In this document: one piece after another, positions 1 to 9,168 of the stretch | Numbering within the stretch: position 1 is the stretch's first letter | Layout of the letters: every line of letters starts with the position of its first letter | From: CAWKCE01 sp032127035 | GTDB taxonomy: Bacteria > Actinomycetota > Actinomycetes > JAHEKZ01 | DNA length: 64,000 nt | NCBI GenBank assembly: GCA_963848085.1 | Contig: CAWKCE010000004.1 | Span: forward strand, 186,001 to 250,000 | Direction: 5' to 3' | Notes under the pieces: generated by a model | The model's database searches: none | Told to the model about the DNA's origin: nothing | Seen by the model: only the letters and a program-made list of their open reading frames with translations | Position numbers and translations under genes: made by a program

Positions 1-1648
<1,648 letters not shown>

Positions 1649-1782
1649 TGACGCTCCTTCTCGGCCGGCTGGGTCCCTCAGGTCACCCTACGCCGGGACG
1701 GTTGGCCCCTTCCGTTCGCGCGGCGGCCACGACAGGCTGGTGCTGACCGAACTTCTGACTTCTTCGCCCGGGAGGCGAGAAC

Positions 1783-1980
1783 ATGAACGCACAGGTCGGC
1801 GACGTGATCGTGATCAAGGCCAACCACGTGGGTGAGCCCGACCGCACAGGGGAGATCCTCGAGGTCCGCGGAGATGACGGCGCACCTCCCTTCTTCGTCC
1901 GATTCGACGACGGTCACGAGACCTTGGTCTTCCCGGGTCCGGATGCCACCGTGCACCACTCCGGTGAGGTGCACCGCTAG
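1783..1980 (+). CDS. DUF1918 small protein
   Basis: This 65-residue protein has the DUF1918 signature: an N-terminal MNAQVGDVIVIKA stretch, a basic/acidic turn (GEPDRTGEILEV) and a final FVRFDDGHETLVFPGPDA segment. The family is small, common in actinobacteria, probably folds as a small beta barrel and has no established function. A GGGAGGCGAG sequence just upstream of the ATG serves as the ribosome site. It stands alone, divergent from aceE and about 135 bases before the DUF3052 gene. The family call is firm; the role is unknown. Confidence 0.85.
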   Translation: MNAQVGDVIVIKANHVGEPDRTGEILEVRGDDGAPPFFVRFDDGHETLVFPGPDATVHHSGEVHR

Positions 1981-2115
1981 CCCGGGAGGCGGCTATCCGG
2001 GTTCCCTGTGCCTCCGGCGTCGGCGCGTCCGGGCCGCAGTGCTTGCGCGACTGCCCACGCTCGTATGGACTACCGACACGGGCCGAACCGACCGGCGCGG
2101 GGAAGGAGCCCAACG

Positions 2116-2547
2116 GTGAGCGCGACCGGCGCTGGTGCGCCCCAGGTGCGCGGCTCGGCGCAGCGGCTCGGGTTTGAGCCCGGTCAGGTCGTGCTCGAGC
2201 TGGGCTACGACGACGACTGCGACGCCGAGCTCCGCGCTTCGGTGGAGGCCGTCACGGGCAGCCCGCCGGTGGGGGAGGACTACCAAGAGGTCGCCGACGT
2301 CGTGGTCCTGTGGTGGCGCGAGTACGACGGTGACCTGGTCGACGCGCTGGTCGATGCGCTGTCCTTCCTGAGCGAGGGTGGGGTGGTGTGGCTGCTCACC
2401 CCGAAGGCCGGTCGCTCCGGGCACGTGGAGCCCAGCGACATCGGCGAGGCGGCTCCGACTGCGGGGTTGTCCTCGACCAAGAGCACCAGTGCTGCCACGG
2501 ACTGGTCCGGCACGCGGCTGGTGGCTCCCCGCCTGACCCGGCGCTAG
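2116..2547 (+). CDS. DUF3052 family protein
   Basis: The product has 143 residues and matches DUF3052: a glycine/aspartate-rich segment (GFEPGQVVLELGYDDDCD), then a hydrophobic strand VVVLWWREYDGDL and a conserved GGVVWLLTPKAGR strand, as in a Rossmann-like core. The C-terminus has the family's TKSTSAATDWSGTRLV ending. I chose the GTG at 2116 because GGAAGG lies nine bases upstream and known family members begin about here; the frame stays open further upstream. The stop is two bases before the decayed glycosyltransferase, which suggests they were once cotranscribed. DUF3052 proteins often sit near aceE in actinobacteria (recalled). The function is not known. Confidence 0.85.
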   Translation: MSATGAGAPQVRGSAQRLGFEPGQVVLELGYDDDCDAELRASVEAVTGSPPVGEDYQEVADVVVLWWREYDGDLVDALVDALSFLSEGGVVWLLTPKAGRSGHVEPSDIGEAAPTAGLSSTKSTSAATDWSGTRLVAPRLTRR

Positions 2548-2549
2548 GC

Positions 2550-3928
2550 ATGCGAGGGCCATCGGCCCAGGGGCGGGCCGGACTGGCCCTGTGTCTTGCG
2601 TCCGTCGTTTTGATCTTCACCGTCGGGCTGCTGGGCGCCTCTGCGGTGATGCGCGGCTACCCGGCTCCGGGGCTGGCGCGGGGTCTGTCGGCCAACCCGG
2701 CGGACACGCTCATCACGTCGCTGCTGTTCGCGGCGCTGGCACTCGGTGCGATCGGCGTGTTCTTCGGCTGGCTAGCCTTACGCCGAGGCTGGAGCCCGTC
2801 CCCTCGGAAGCTCATGGTCACTGGGCTGGTCTGCGCGGCCGTGCTGGTCCTCGTTCCTCCGATGGGTTCCACGGACATCGGCGTCTACGCCGGCTACGGT
2901 CGGCTGGCCTAGCTGGGGATCGACCCATACACGCATGACAACGACGAGCTCCTCCTGCTTGATGACCCCATGGGGCCGGCGCTCCAGGGCTGGTGGACCG
3001 ACACGTCCTCGGTCTACGGCCCGGTCGCCCTGGCCGCCTTCTGGCTGTCGTCCGTGGCTGGAGGACTCAGTGCCCGGGCAGTCGTCTGGCTCCTCCAGGT
3101 GGTGGCCCTGCTGTCCTTCGCCGCCGTCGCGTTGTTGCTCGATCGGGCGGTCGGCCGCACCGAGGGAGGTGGTTCGGGTCCAGCGAGGGCACGGGTTGCG
3201 CTCCTGTGGACGCTCAACCTCCTGACCCTGTTCGAGCTGGTCAATGCCGCACACGTGGACGGTCTGGCGGTTGCCTTGGGTCTGCTTGCGCTGCTCCCTG
3301 CTCGGCGCTCGGCGGTCGGCGCCGGCCTGGCAGCTGCGGCGGCCGCCGGAGGCACGCTGACCCTCGGGCTGTACGCGCTCTCGGTCGCCTGGGCGCTGAG
3401 ACGGCAACGATCGCGCCTTGCCGTGTATCTGACTGCCGGCGCCGCCACCGGTCTGGCGATGTACCTGCCGTTCTGGCCGGGGTTCCTGCGGCCGCTGCAA
3501 GCGGCGTCGGACTACGTCTCGAGCGGGTCGGTGTGGCACCCGGTTGGGGTCGTGCTGGGGTACGTGGCCGGGCCGACGACGACTCGTGTGGTGACCAGCG
3601 TCGGCGCGGTCGTACTCCTCGTGGCGGTGGTACGCCGGCTGGACCTGGGGCTGCCCTCGGCCCGTGGTACGACGCCATCGCCTGGGTCCCGCTGCTCCTG
3701 CTGCCGGCGTCAGGTGTCGACGTGGTGCTCCTCGCGCGGATGGCGACCCTTGCCCTTGCCTACCTGCCCGGGGTGGGGACCCTTCCTGGCACGGCGGGCG
3801 AGCTCAGGTCGGTGCTCCACAGCGTCGTCGCGCCCACCGTGTCGGTGGCTCTGGTGGTCGTCGTCATCGCGGCAGGCTCGCGTCTGCGGTTACCGCCGAC
3901 GGCCGGCAAGGCGATCGGATCCGACTGA
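2550..3928 (+). pseudogene. Interrupted GT-C-type polyprenol-phosphate-mannose mannosyltransferase (MptA/MptB-like)
   Basis: Read across two lesions, this encodes about 455 residues of a multi-spanning membrane glycosyltransferase. Helix-rich segments surround a YGRLA-stop-LGIDPYTH region and a later SSVYGPVALAAFW segment, both typical of actinobacterial alpha-1,6-mannosyltransferases that use polyprenyl-phosphate mannose. A TAG stop at 2910-2912 breaks an otherwise continuous frame. Near 3640-3662 the coding frame shifts by one register, after which the homologous WYDAIAWVPLLLLPASG tail resumes and ends at 3928. Neither fragment alone would make a working enzyme. A double sequencing error is possible but less likely than decay. 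Two bases separate it from DUF3052, and a strong hairpin follows. Confidence 0.75.
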
Positions 3929-3953
3929 CCGCGCGCCCCGTCTGAACTGGTGG

Positions 3954-4000
3954 ACACATGCCAGAGGGCCCCGGCTTGACCGGGGCCCTCTGGCATGTGT
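3954..4000. terminator. Strong bidirectional hairpin terminator
   Basis: Two perfectly complementary 21-base arms (3954-3974 and 3980-4000) enclose a CTTGA loop. The hairpin lies between the convergent interrupted glycosyltransferase and the DoxX gene, so it can end transcripts from both sides. There is no clear U tract, which is usual for high-GC actinobacteria. Confidence 0.9.
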
Positions 4001-4013
4001 CGAAGTCAGATGA

Positions 4014-4655
4014 TCAGGCGAGCCAGGGCTGGCTCTTGACCAGGGAGGTGGACTCCCAGACCTTGCCCAGACCCCACACGCGGCCAGCCTCGAAGAGCAT
4101 CAGCATGATGAGGACCGCGCCGTAGATGATGTGGTCGTCGATGAGCGGGTTGTTGGCGGTGTTCAGACCGGTCTCGGGGTCGACCGCGTTCAACGGCCAC
4201 TCCGCCAGGTACATGAGGAACAGCAGGACGGCGCCGCCGATAGCTGCCAGCCGCATGAAGAAGCCCAGCATCAGTGCGACCCCGATGGCCAACAGCGCCA
4301 GCATGAAGCCCCAGTTGACGATGGAGTTCGGGTTGAGCATGGGCCCTTCGGCGCCCATCGTCCCGGCGCTCCCGCCGAGGGTGTCGGTGAAGAAGCTCGC
4401 GAAAGGTCCGTCCGGGTTGGTGCCGAACGTGAGGAAGCCGAAGGTCGGGCTGCCGTCGCCGGTTCCGAACTGCCAGGCCGCCTCGCTCTGTGTGGTGTAA
4501 CCCAGTCCGAAGTTCTTGTCGAGGAACGCCCACAAGAACGTGAACCCAATAAGGATGCGAGAGATCGCCGCCCAGTACCTGGTGGCGGGCGATTGGGCGA
4601 AGTTGCGGTACCAGCCGGTCTGTTCAACGGTGGCTGACTCGGTGCGGGTGGTCAT
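4014..4655 (-). CDS. DoxX-family integral membrane protein
   Basis: The 213-residue product has an N-terminal cytoplasmic stretch and about four membrane segments: ILIGFTFLWAFLDKNFGLGY, WGFMLALLAIGVALMLGFFM, AAIGGAVLLFLMYLAEWP and IIYGAVLIMLMLFEAGRVWG. The WAFLDK motif in the first helix and the helix spacing fit the DoxX/DoxD group, whose members are linked to thiol or oxidative-stress functions in some bacteria. I chose the ATG at 4655 because AGGAGGGGAC precedes it, although the frame is open further upstream. It is divergent from the peroxiredoxin gene, which may hint at a shared redox role, but that is inference. Confidence 0.75.
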   Translation of the reverse strand: MTTRTESATVEQTGWYRNFAQSPATRYWAAISRILIGFTFLWAFLDKNFGLGYTTQSEAAWQFGTGDGSPTFGFLTFGTNPDGPFASFFTDTLGGSAGTMGAEGPMLNPNSIVNWGFMLALLAIGVALMLGFFMRLAAIGGAVLLFLMYLAEWPLNAVDPETGLNTANNPLIDDHIIYGAVLIMLMLFEAGRVWGLGKVWESTSLVKSQPWLA

Positions 4656-4857
4656 GTCCCCTCCTAGACGGCGGGAACCCGTCTGGTAGTTCCCGATGCC
4701 ATGACGGTACGGGTGGTACGAGCATTCGTTGAGGGGAAAACGACACCCGCAGAGGGGACTTTGGTCCACTTCTGTCCCCTTTCAGCGGCGGGGTCGCCGG
4801 GGACAGGCCCTGGTGACAGGATCAGGAGGCCGTGACCCGCGCCCTCCAGGAGGAACG

Positions 4858-5316
4858 ATGAGCATCGAGGTCGGCCACGAAGCCCCCGACTTCACGCTGC
4901 CCAACCAGCATGGTGAGCCGGTCCGCCTGGCCGACTTCCGGGGCGAGAAGAACGTTGTGGTCCTCTTCTACCCCTGGGCGTTTACCGGGACCTGCACGTC
5001 GGAGCTGTGCGAGATCCGTGACCGGATCGCGTCCTTCGACAACGACGACACCACGACGTTGGCCATCTCGTGCGACTCGAAGTTTGCGCTGCGGATCTTC
5101 GCCGAGCGGGAGGACTACCTGTTCAACCTGCTCAGCGACTTCTGGCCCCACGGGGCGGCGGCGAAGGACTACGGAGTGTTCAACGAGAAGTCCGGGGTGG
5201 CACTTCGCGGCACCTTCATCATCGACAAGGCTGGACTCGTCCAGTACCGCTTGGTCAAGGCCATCCCTGACCTACGCGACCCGCACGAGTACGAGAAGGC
5301 GCTCGCGGCCCTGTAG
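4858..5316 (+). CDS. ahpE: AhpE-type peroxiredoxin
   Basis: This 152-residue thioredoxin-fold peroxidase reduces peroxides in the cytoplasm. The active site reads PWAFTGTCTSELC, placing the peroxidatic cysteine at residue 46 with a second cysteine at 51. The N-terminal GHEAPDFTLPNQHG and central FYPWAF motifs are standard for AhpE/BCP-type enzymes, and the length is normal. AGGAGGAACG precedes the ATG. From memory, mycobacterial AhpE lacks the second cysteine, so an internal disulfide could form here after oxidation. It is divergent from the DoxX gene and 30 bases upstream of tRNA-Val; ahpE also sits near aceE in mycobacteria. Confidence 0.88.
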   Translation: MSIEVGHEAPDFTLPNQHGEPVRLADFRGEKNVVVLFYPWAFTGTCTSELCEIRDRIASFDNDDTTTLAISCDSKFALRIFAEREDYLFNLLSDFWPHGAAAKDYGVFNEKSGVALRGTFIIDKAGLVQYRLVKAIPDLRDPHEYEKALAAL

Positions 5317-5346
5317 GGAGCCGGGCCGGTACTCTTCCGACGCTTC

Positions 5347-5421
5347 GGGCGTATAGCTCAGCGGTAGAGCTCTGGTCTTACAAACCAGCGGTCGGGGGTT
5401 CAAGTCCCTCTGCGCCCACCA
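5347..5421 (+). tRNA. tRNA-Val(TAC), CCA encoded
   Basis: All four arms can be drawn. The acceptor stem GGGCGTA pairs with TGCGCCC, the anticodon stem CTGGT/ACCAG encloses the loop CTTACAA with anticodon TAC (valine, GTA codons), and the T arm carries GGTTCAAGTCC. The terminal CCA is genome-encoded. Its 3' half is duplicated at 6977-7020, as happens when an integrating element uses a tRNA gene as its attachment site and rebuilds the gene on one side. Confidence 0.95.
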
Positions 5422-5815
5422 CGGCCCTGGCCTGGGCAAACACGCGGCTGGCCTGCGGGTTCGCTGCGGGGGAGTCTGCTCGCGGGCGGATGATGACCCT
5501 GGATGTATGCCCACGTGTCACCATGCTGACCTGATTCCATGTCACTGCCCATGTCACGCGGGTGCGTGGTCATGCACAGCCCGGTGTGACCATGCGTCGC
5601 TAGGCCGCTTCACGCTCACCTCGCCGACCCCTCAGGAGCGACACCGTGACCTTGCTCCAGGTCTGCGACTCCGCGTCCTCTTGCTTCTGGGACTGAAGCG
5701 ACGACGCGCTCATCGGTCGGTTCGGCTCGGCGCTCGTGGCAACAGCACTCTTCTTCGCGACGAGGTGGCACGACCGTCGACCGAACGCGGTCGCCCCACA
5801 GCGGGCCTGCAACGC

Positions 5816-6748
5816 TCACTGCTCCGACAGCCAGTGCATCGCATTCAACACGAACTGCTTCCAGTCACTGTTCTCGAGCGTCATGCCGCATGCGAAGGGC
5901 GCTTCGCCGTTCATGTCGACGCGCATGGCCGTGAACCCGTTGGCATCGCCGAAGGCAAGCAGCTTGCCCTGACCCACACGCCCGGCCAGCGCCTGTGAAT
6001 CACCACGTCCGACCGGCCCGACACCAGTGGGATCGGTCACGTTTTCGGCGTGCTCGGACAGCCGCAGGATGTTGTCGTAGCCAGCGCCGGTGAGTGCGCT
6101 TCCCCTGAAGGTGACCAACTGGCAGACGCGCTCCTCGGGATGGCCTCCGCGAACAATCGCATGGTCGTCGTCGAGCAGGCCGTTGGCTTCCGAGTAGACG
6201 ATCCAACCCATTCGACCACTCGAATGGGTGTTCAACAGATCGATGGTGGTCCCGACGCTGGCCTCGACCCCGAAGGCCTGCAGCAGTGGACCAACCGCCT
6301 GGTCGAAGGGCGCGTGCTCGCTGAAGATGAGGGCAGAGCCTCCGCCCTCCACCCAGTCACGGAGCGCCTGGATCTCGTGCGCCGTGAATGTCACTTCGTG
6401 CGTGACCTCGGTCTTTTCCATGAACTCGAAGGGCAGTGCCGTGATGACGACGACGATTTCGAATCCGGACAGCAACTCGGGAGTCCAGGCCGAAAGCCCC
6501 GTCGAGACACGGCATCCGTCCGCCCGCATCAGCCGCTCGAACGGTTGCATGAGCTCTGCAGACACGAAGAAGTTGTGGTGAGCCCCATCGAGCAGGATGG
6601 CGGGCCCCTTGCCGGGCGGCCAGCGCGGACGCTCGATCGTAGGATCGAAAGCCGTGTCGTTCGACATCGGCCAGTGACGTGCGAGTGGCTTGTCTTTGCG
6701 TTGATTCATTGCAGCCATTCTGGCAGCGCGGTCACCACGCTGGGTCAT
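5816..6748 (-). CDS. Class I glutamine-amidotransferase-like (DUF4350/ThuA-like) domain protein
   Basis: The 310-residue product begins its fold with ILLDGAHHNFFVSAELMQPF, followed by a strand FEIVVVITALPFEF and a helix-turn ALRDWVEGGGSALIFSEHAPF. This flavodoxin-like alpha/beta arrangement resembles the DUF4350 and ThuA-type amidotransferase-like families. Later it has GQGKLLAFGDANGFT and ends in NSDWKQFVLNAMHWLSEQ. I see no convincing catalytic Cys-His-Glu triad, so it is probably a binding or structural version. AAGGA lies only a few bases before the ATG at 6748, and internal ATGs at about residues 11 and 28 are alternatives. It is the only gene inside the tRNA-bounded island and is probably acquired cargo. 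Its role is unknown. Confidence 0.6.
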   Translation of the reverse strand: MTQRGDRAARMAAMNQRKDKPLARHWPMSNDTAFDPTIERPRWPPGKGPAILLDGAHHNFFVSAELMQPFERLMRADGCRVSTGLSAWTPELLSGFEIVVVITALPFEFMEKTEVTHEVTFTAHEIQALRDWVEGGGSALIFSEHAPFDQAVGPLLQAFGVEASVGTTIDLLNTHSSGRMGWIVYSEANGLLDDDHAIVRGGHPEERVCQLVTFRGSALTGAGYDNILRLSEHAENVTDPTGVGPVGRGDSQALAGRVGQGKLLAFGDANGFTAMRVDMNGEAPFACGMTLENSDWKQFVLNAMHWLSEQ

Positions 6749-6976
6749 GGTCCTTGACCTGATGGCCGGAGCAGCGGAGCGGGGTCGTCATGCAGGGGCG
6801 TCCCCATGGGCTTGGCTGGGATCGTGACACAGGCTGCCATGCCCCTAGGGCTCAACCGATCCCGTGTCACGGGCCGTGTCGTGACGGCCCCCGTAAGCCC
6901 AAGAATCGGGCCACGCGAGACCGACTCTCACCTGCGGAGGGTCACGGAGGGGCACACACCCGCCATCCGAGCTCTG

Positions 6977-7020
6977 ACAAACCAGCGCTCGGGGGTTCAA
7001 GTCCCTCTGCGCCCACCACG
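6977..7020 (+). repeat. Duplicate of the tRNA-Val 3' end (putative attachment-site repeat)
   Basis: These 44 bases match 5380-5423, running from the anticodon loop through the T arm and CCA to four bases beyond, with one mismatch. An upstream GAGCTCTG is also shared, but five bases of the anticodon arm are missing, so this copy cannot form a tRNA. Confidence 0.85.
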
Positions 7021-7097
7021 ACACGGCATGTCGAGGACGAGAACCTGCGCCGTGAATGGTGGGCGGCGGGAGGTGCTCCCGTGCCTGCCTCTCCGGG

Positions 7098-8141
7098 TCA
7101 GCCGGTCCCGGCGTGAGAGCGGCGCTGTTGCAGGAGCAGCGCGACCGCGGCCAAACCGAGCAGCATGAGTCCGGAGACCAGGAAGGCGAAGGCCGACCCC
7201 AAGGCGCCGCCGACCAGGGAGAAGGTCAGCGCCACCGCGGCCAGCATCGCCGCGGTCACCAGTGGCCACCGGGGCGTCATCAGGTACGCACCGAAGCAGA
7301 CAACGGCCAGCAGGCCCAGCAGCAGGCGGTTGGTGGTCGTTTCGCCGCCCGCCGCCGCCAAGGCCGTGGCCAGGCCGAGGATTAGACCGAGAGTGGGGAC
7401 CGTGAGCAGCCGGGTGGTCAGTGCCATCACCGCGTAGCCGGCGCCGAGGCAGAAGAACAGGACGGTGGCGAAGGTGGGGCTGTCCGGCATCCCGACGACG
7501 AGAATGGCGCCGAACGCTGCCGCGAGCGTCGTGCCGAACAAGGCCAGTTCGGCGAGCGCACTCGGCGCCACCAGACGGGTGACGACGAGGATGGTCCCGG
7601 CAACAGCCGCAGCTGTCAGCAGCATCCAGCCTGCTCGGGCCTCAGAAATGTCCTGATTGGTGTTCGGAACGATCGCTCGGATCACCAGCCCGGCCGCCGC
7701 GGCCGCGCACAGAGTCAACAACGTGCTTGCGAGGCGCCGTGCGACTGACTGCTCGTGTTCATCGCGAAGATGCCGACCGACGAACACGGTGACCGCTCCA
7801 GCGGCCGCGAACGCCGACGCCAGGACGGCGAGCAGCCACAGCTGCCCCGCCTGCCCCAGGTCCTCCCACCGCTGGCCAACGACAATCGCGCCGCCGGCGG
7901 CGACCAGGGCTGCACCAAGGTAGGCGCCGACCTCGATCAGTCGGCTCGCCCATGACGACGGGTGACGTTCCGCAGGCGCAGCAACGGGAACTGCGTGGAC
8001 AACCGTCGACTCGGTGGCATAGGCGTCATGCACGACATGTGCCTGCTGCGCTGTCAGTTCGCCCGACTCGACGAGGTGGCCAAGCGTCGAGTCCAGGAGC
8101 TCGAGGTCGTGGTTGGAGGGGGTCTGGGTTGTGGTGGACAT
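7098..8141 (-). CDS. DUF2157-like multi-spanning membrane protein
   Basis: This 347-residue product has a soluble N-terminus of about 60 residues containing LLDSTLGHLVESGELTAQQ, which resembles the DUF2157 helical head. About ten hydrophobic helices follow, including YLGAALVAAGGAIVVGQRW and a C-terminal GLMLLGLAAVALLLQQRR. The start at 8141 is fixed by GGAGGTGG seven bases upstream; the open frame further upstream has no such site. It is 17 bases downstream of the ArsR-type regulator on the same strand, so the two probably form an operon. No substrate or activity can be inferred. Confidence 0.65.
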   Translation of the reverse strand: MSTTTQTPSNHDLELLDSTLGHLVESGELTAQQAHVVHDAYATESTVVHAVPVAAPAERHPSSWASRLIEVGAYLGAALVAAGGAIVVGQRWEDLGQAGQLWLLAVLASAFAAAGAVTVFVGRHLRDEHEQSVARRLASTLLTLCAAAAAGLVIRAIVPNTNQDISEARAGWMLLTAAAVAGTILVVTRLVAPSALAELALFGTTLAAAFGAILVVGMPDSPTFATVLFFCLGAGYAVMALTTRLLTVPTLGLILGLATALAAAGGETTTNRLLLGLLAVVCFGAYLMTPRWPLVTAAMLAAVALTFSLVGGALGSAFAFLVSGLMLLGLAAVALLLQQRRSHAGTG

Positions 8142-8158
8142 GATCACCACCTCCACGA

Positions 8159-8614
8159 TCAGGCTACGAGCCGCCTGACCCCAGGGGCAGGGCCGAACGA
8201 CTCCGACAGTCCAGTTCGGGCCGCCGGTGCCGGTCCGGTCCGATCCGACGGCAGCGTCCGAACGCCGGGCTCGTGGGTCAAGCCAACCCACCGGGGAGCG
8301 CCTGGTAGCCAGGTGGCGTCGAGTCGGCGGTACCGCTCCTCCGCCTGGCGGCGATAGCGCTCCAGCCTCGAGGTCGTGAGGTCGAACACCTCGTCCTCGA
8401 GGTGGACTGGACGGCGCTGGCCGTCAGGCGTCCGGCTGACGAGCCCCGCGTCGCCGAGCACCTTGAGATGCTTGGACACCGCCTGCAGGGACACGTCGTA
8501 GGGCTCGGCCAGGGCGGTGACGGTGGCGTCCCCAGAGGCGAGCCGGGCCACCAGGTCGCGCCGAGTGCGGTCGGCCAGCGAGGAGAACACCCTCGAGAGC
8601 TGATCTGCGGGCAC
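8159..8614 (-). CDS. ArsR-family winged-helix transcriptional regulator
   Basis: This 151-residue protein has a winged-helix domain in its first 80 residues: LSRVFSSLADRTRRDLVARL, then the recognition region VSLQAVSKHLKVLGDAGLVS and a wing around RTPDGQRRPVHL. The C-terminal part, after a helix RLERYRRQAEERYRRLD, is low in structure. No metal-binding ELCVC-type motif is present, so it belongs to the ArsR subgroup that usually partners with SRPBCC/AHSA1 proteins rather than the metal sensors. The GTG start has AGGAGGTGCC upstream. It precedes the DUF2157-like membrane gene, its likely operon partner, and diverges from the SnoaL-like gene. Confidence 0.85.
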   Translation of the reverse strand: MPADQLSRVFSSLADRTRRDLVARLASGDATVTALAEPYDVSLQAVSKHLKVLGDAGLVSRTPDGQRRPVHLEDEVFDLTTSRLERYRRQAEERYRRLDATWLPGAPRWVGLTHEPGVRTLPSDRTGPAPAARTGLSESFGPAPGVRRLVA

Positions 8615-8733
8615 GGCACCTCCTGTATTCGACGCATTGGCTGACCGATCGTGGTGCGGCGACGCCTCTTTATGAACTCATCGGTTGATCACAATCCGGC
8701 AGGTGCCACCCCCGACCGGCCTAGCCTGTCGCC

Positions 8734-9111
8734 ATGACCCATCCATTCCGCACCGCGGTGGAGCAGCGCGACCAAGCATCGATGGTCGCCTTGTTGGCCC
8801 CCGATGTGCTCTTCCACAGTCCGGTGGCCTTCCGTCCGTTCGTCGGACGCGCCGCGGCGGCCGAGCTGTTCTGGAACCTGTTCCAGGTGTTCGAGGACTT
8901 CACCTATCTCGACGAGCTGGAGGGCGACGGCACGCACGCCCTGGTGTTCTCGGCGACCGTCGGGGGCAAGCAGCTGCAGGGGCTTGACCATCTGCGCTTC
9001 GGTGAGGACGGACTGGTGGCCGAGTTCACGGTGATGGTGCGGCCGTTGTCGGGTGTGATCGCGCTGGCCGAGGCAATGGGTCCTCGTGTCGGACACCTGG
9101 CCAAGGAGTAG
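8734..9111 (+). CDS. SnoaL-like / NTF2-fold protein
   Basis: The 125-residue product fits the NTF2-like fold of the SnoaL group. It has an N-terminal helix FRTAVEQRDQASMVALLAPD, a strand-turn VLFHSPVAFRPFVGRAAAAE, and then the strands HALVFSATVGGKQLQGLDHL and LVAEFTVMVRPLSG. Members are small hydrolases, isomerases or binding proteins, and the residues visible here do not choose among these. The ATG at 8734 agrees with the family's usual length. It is 119 bases from the divergent ArsR gene, so that regulator may control it, but no operator was identified. Confidence 0.75.
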   Translation: MTHPFRTAVEQRDQASMVALLAPDVLFHSPVAFRPFVGRAAAAELFWNLFQVFEDFTYLDELEGDGTHALVFSATVGGKQLQGLDHLRFGEDGLVAEFTVMVRPLSGVIALAEAMGPRVGHLAKE

Positions 9112-9168
9112 GGACGTGCGCGAGCACCACTTCTCTCGCAACGCGGCGGCAGGGTGACCGGTCGGGCC

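Larger units (their letters stand above)
5424..7020. mobile_element. Putative small tRNA-Val-inserted island (remnant, no integrase seen)
   Basis: The segment lies between the tRNA-Val 3' end and a 44-base near-copy of that end (43 of 44 bases identical). It carries one convincing gene, a 310-residue amidotransferase-like protein at 5816-6748, whose composition looks less GC-rich by eye than its neighbours. The first 390 bases and the last 230 hold no gene I can support, only scattered GTGTCAC/GTGACAC-type words that may be remains of recombination sites. No integrase, excisionase or transposase was found. The simplest reading is a deleted integrative element or a cassette left after loss of its recombinase. 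Confidence 0.6.

Noticed and set aside
5424..5815. Search for an integrase or excisionase remnant in the island
   Set aside because: No frame shows recombinase motifs; the region was only noted as gene-free.
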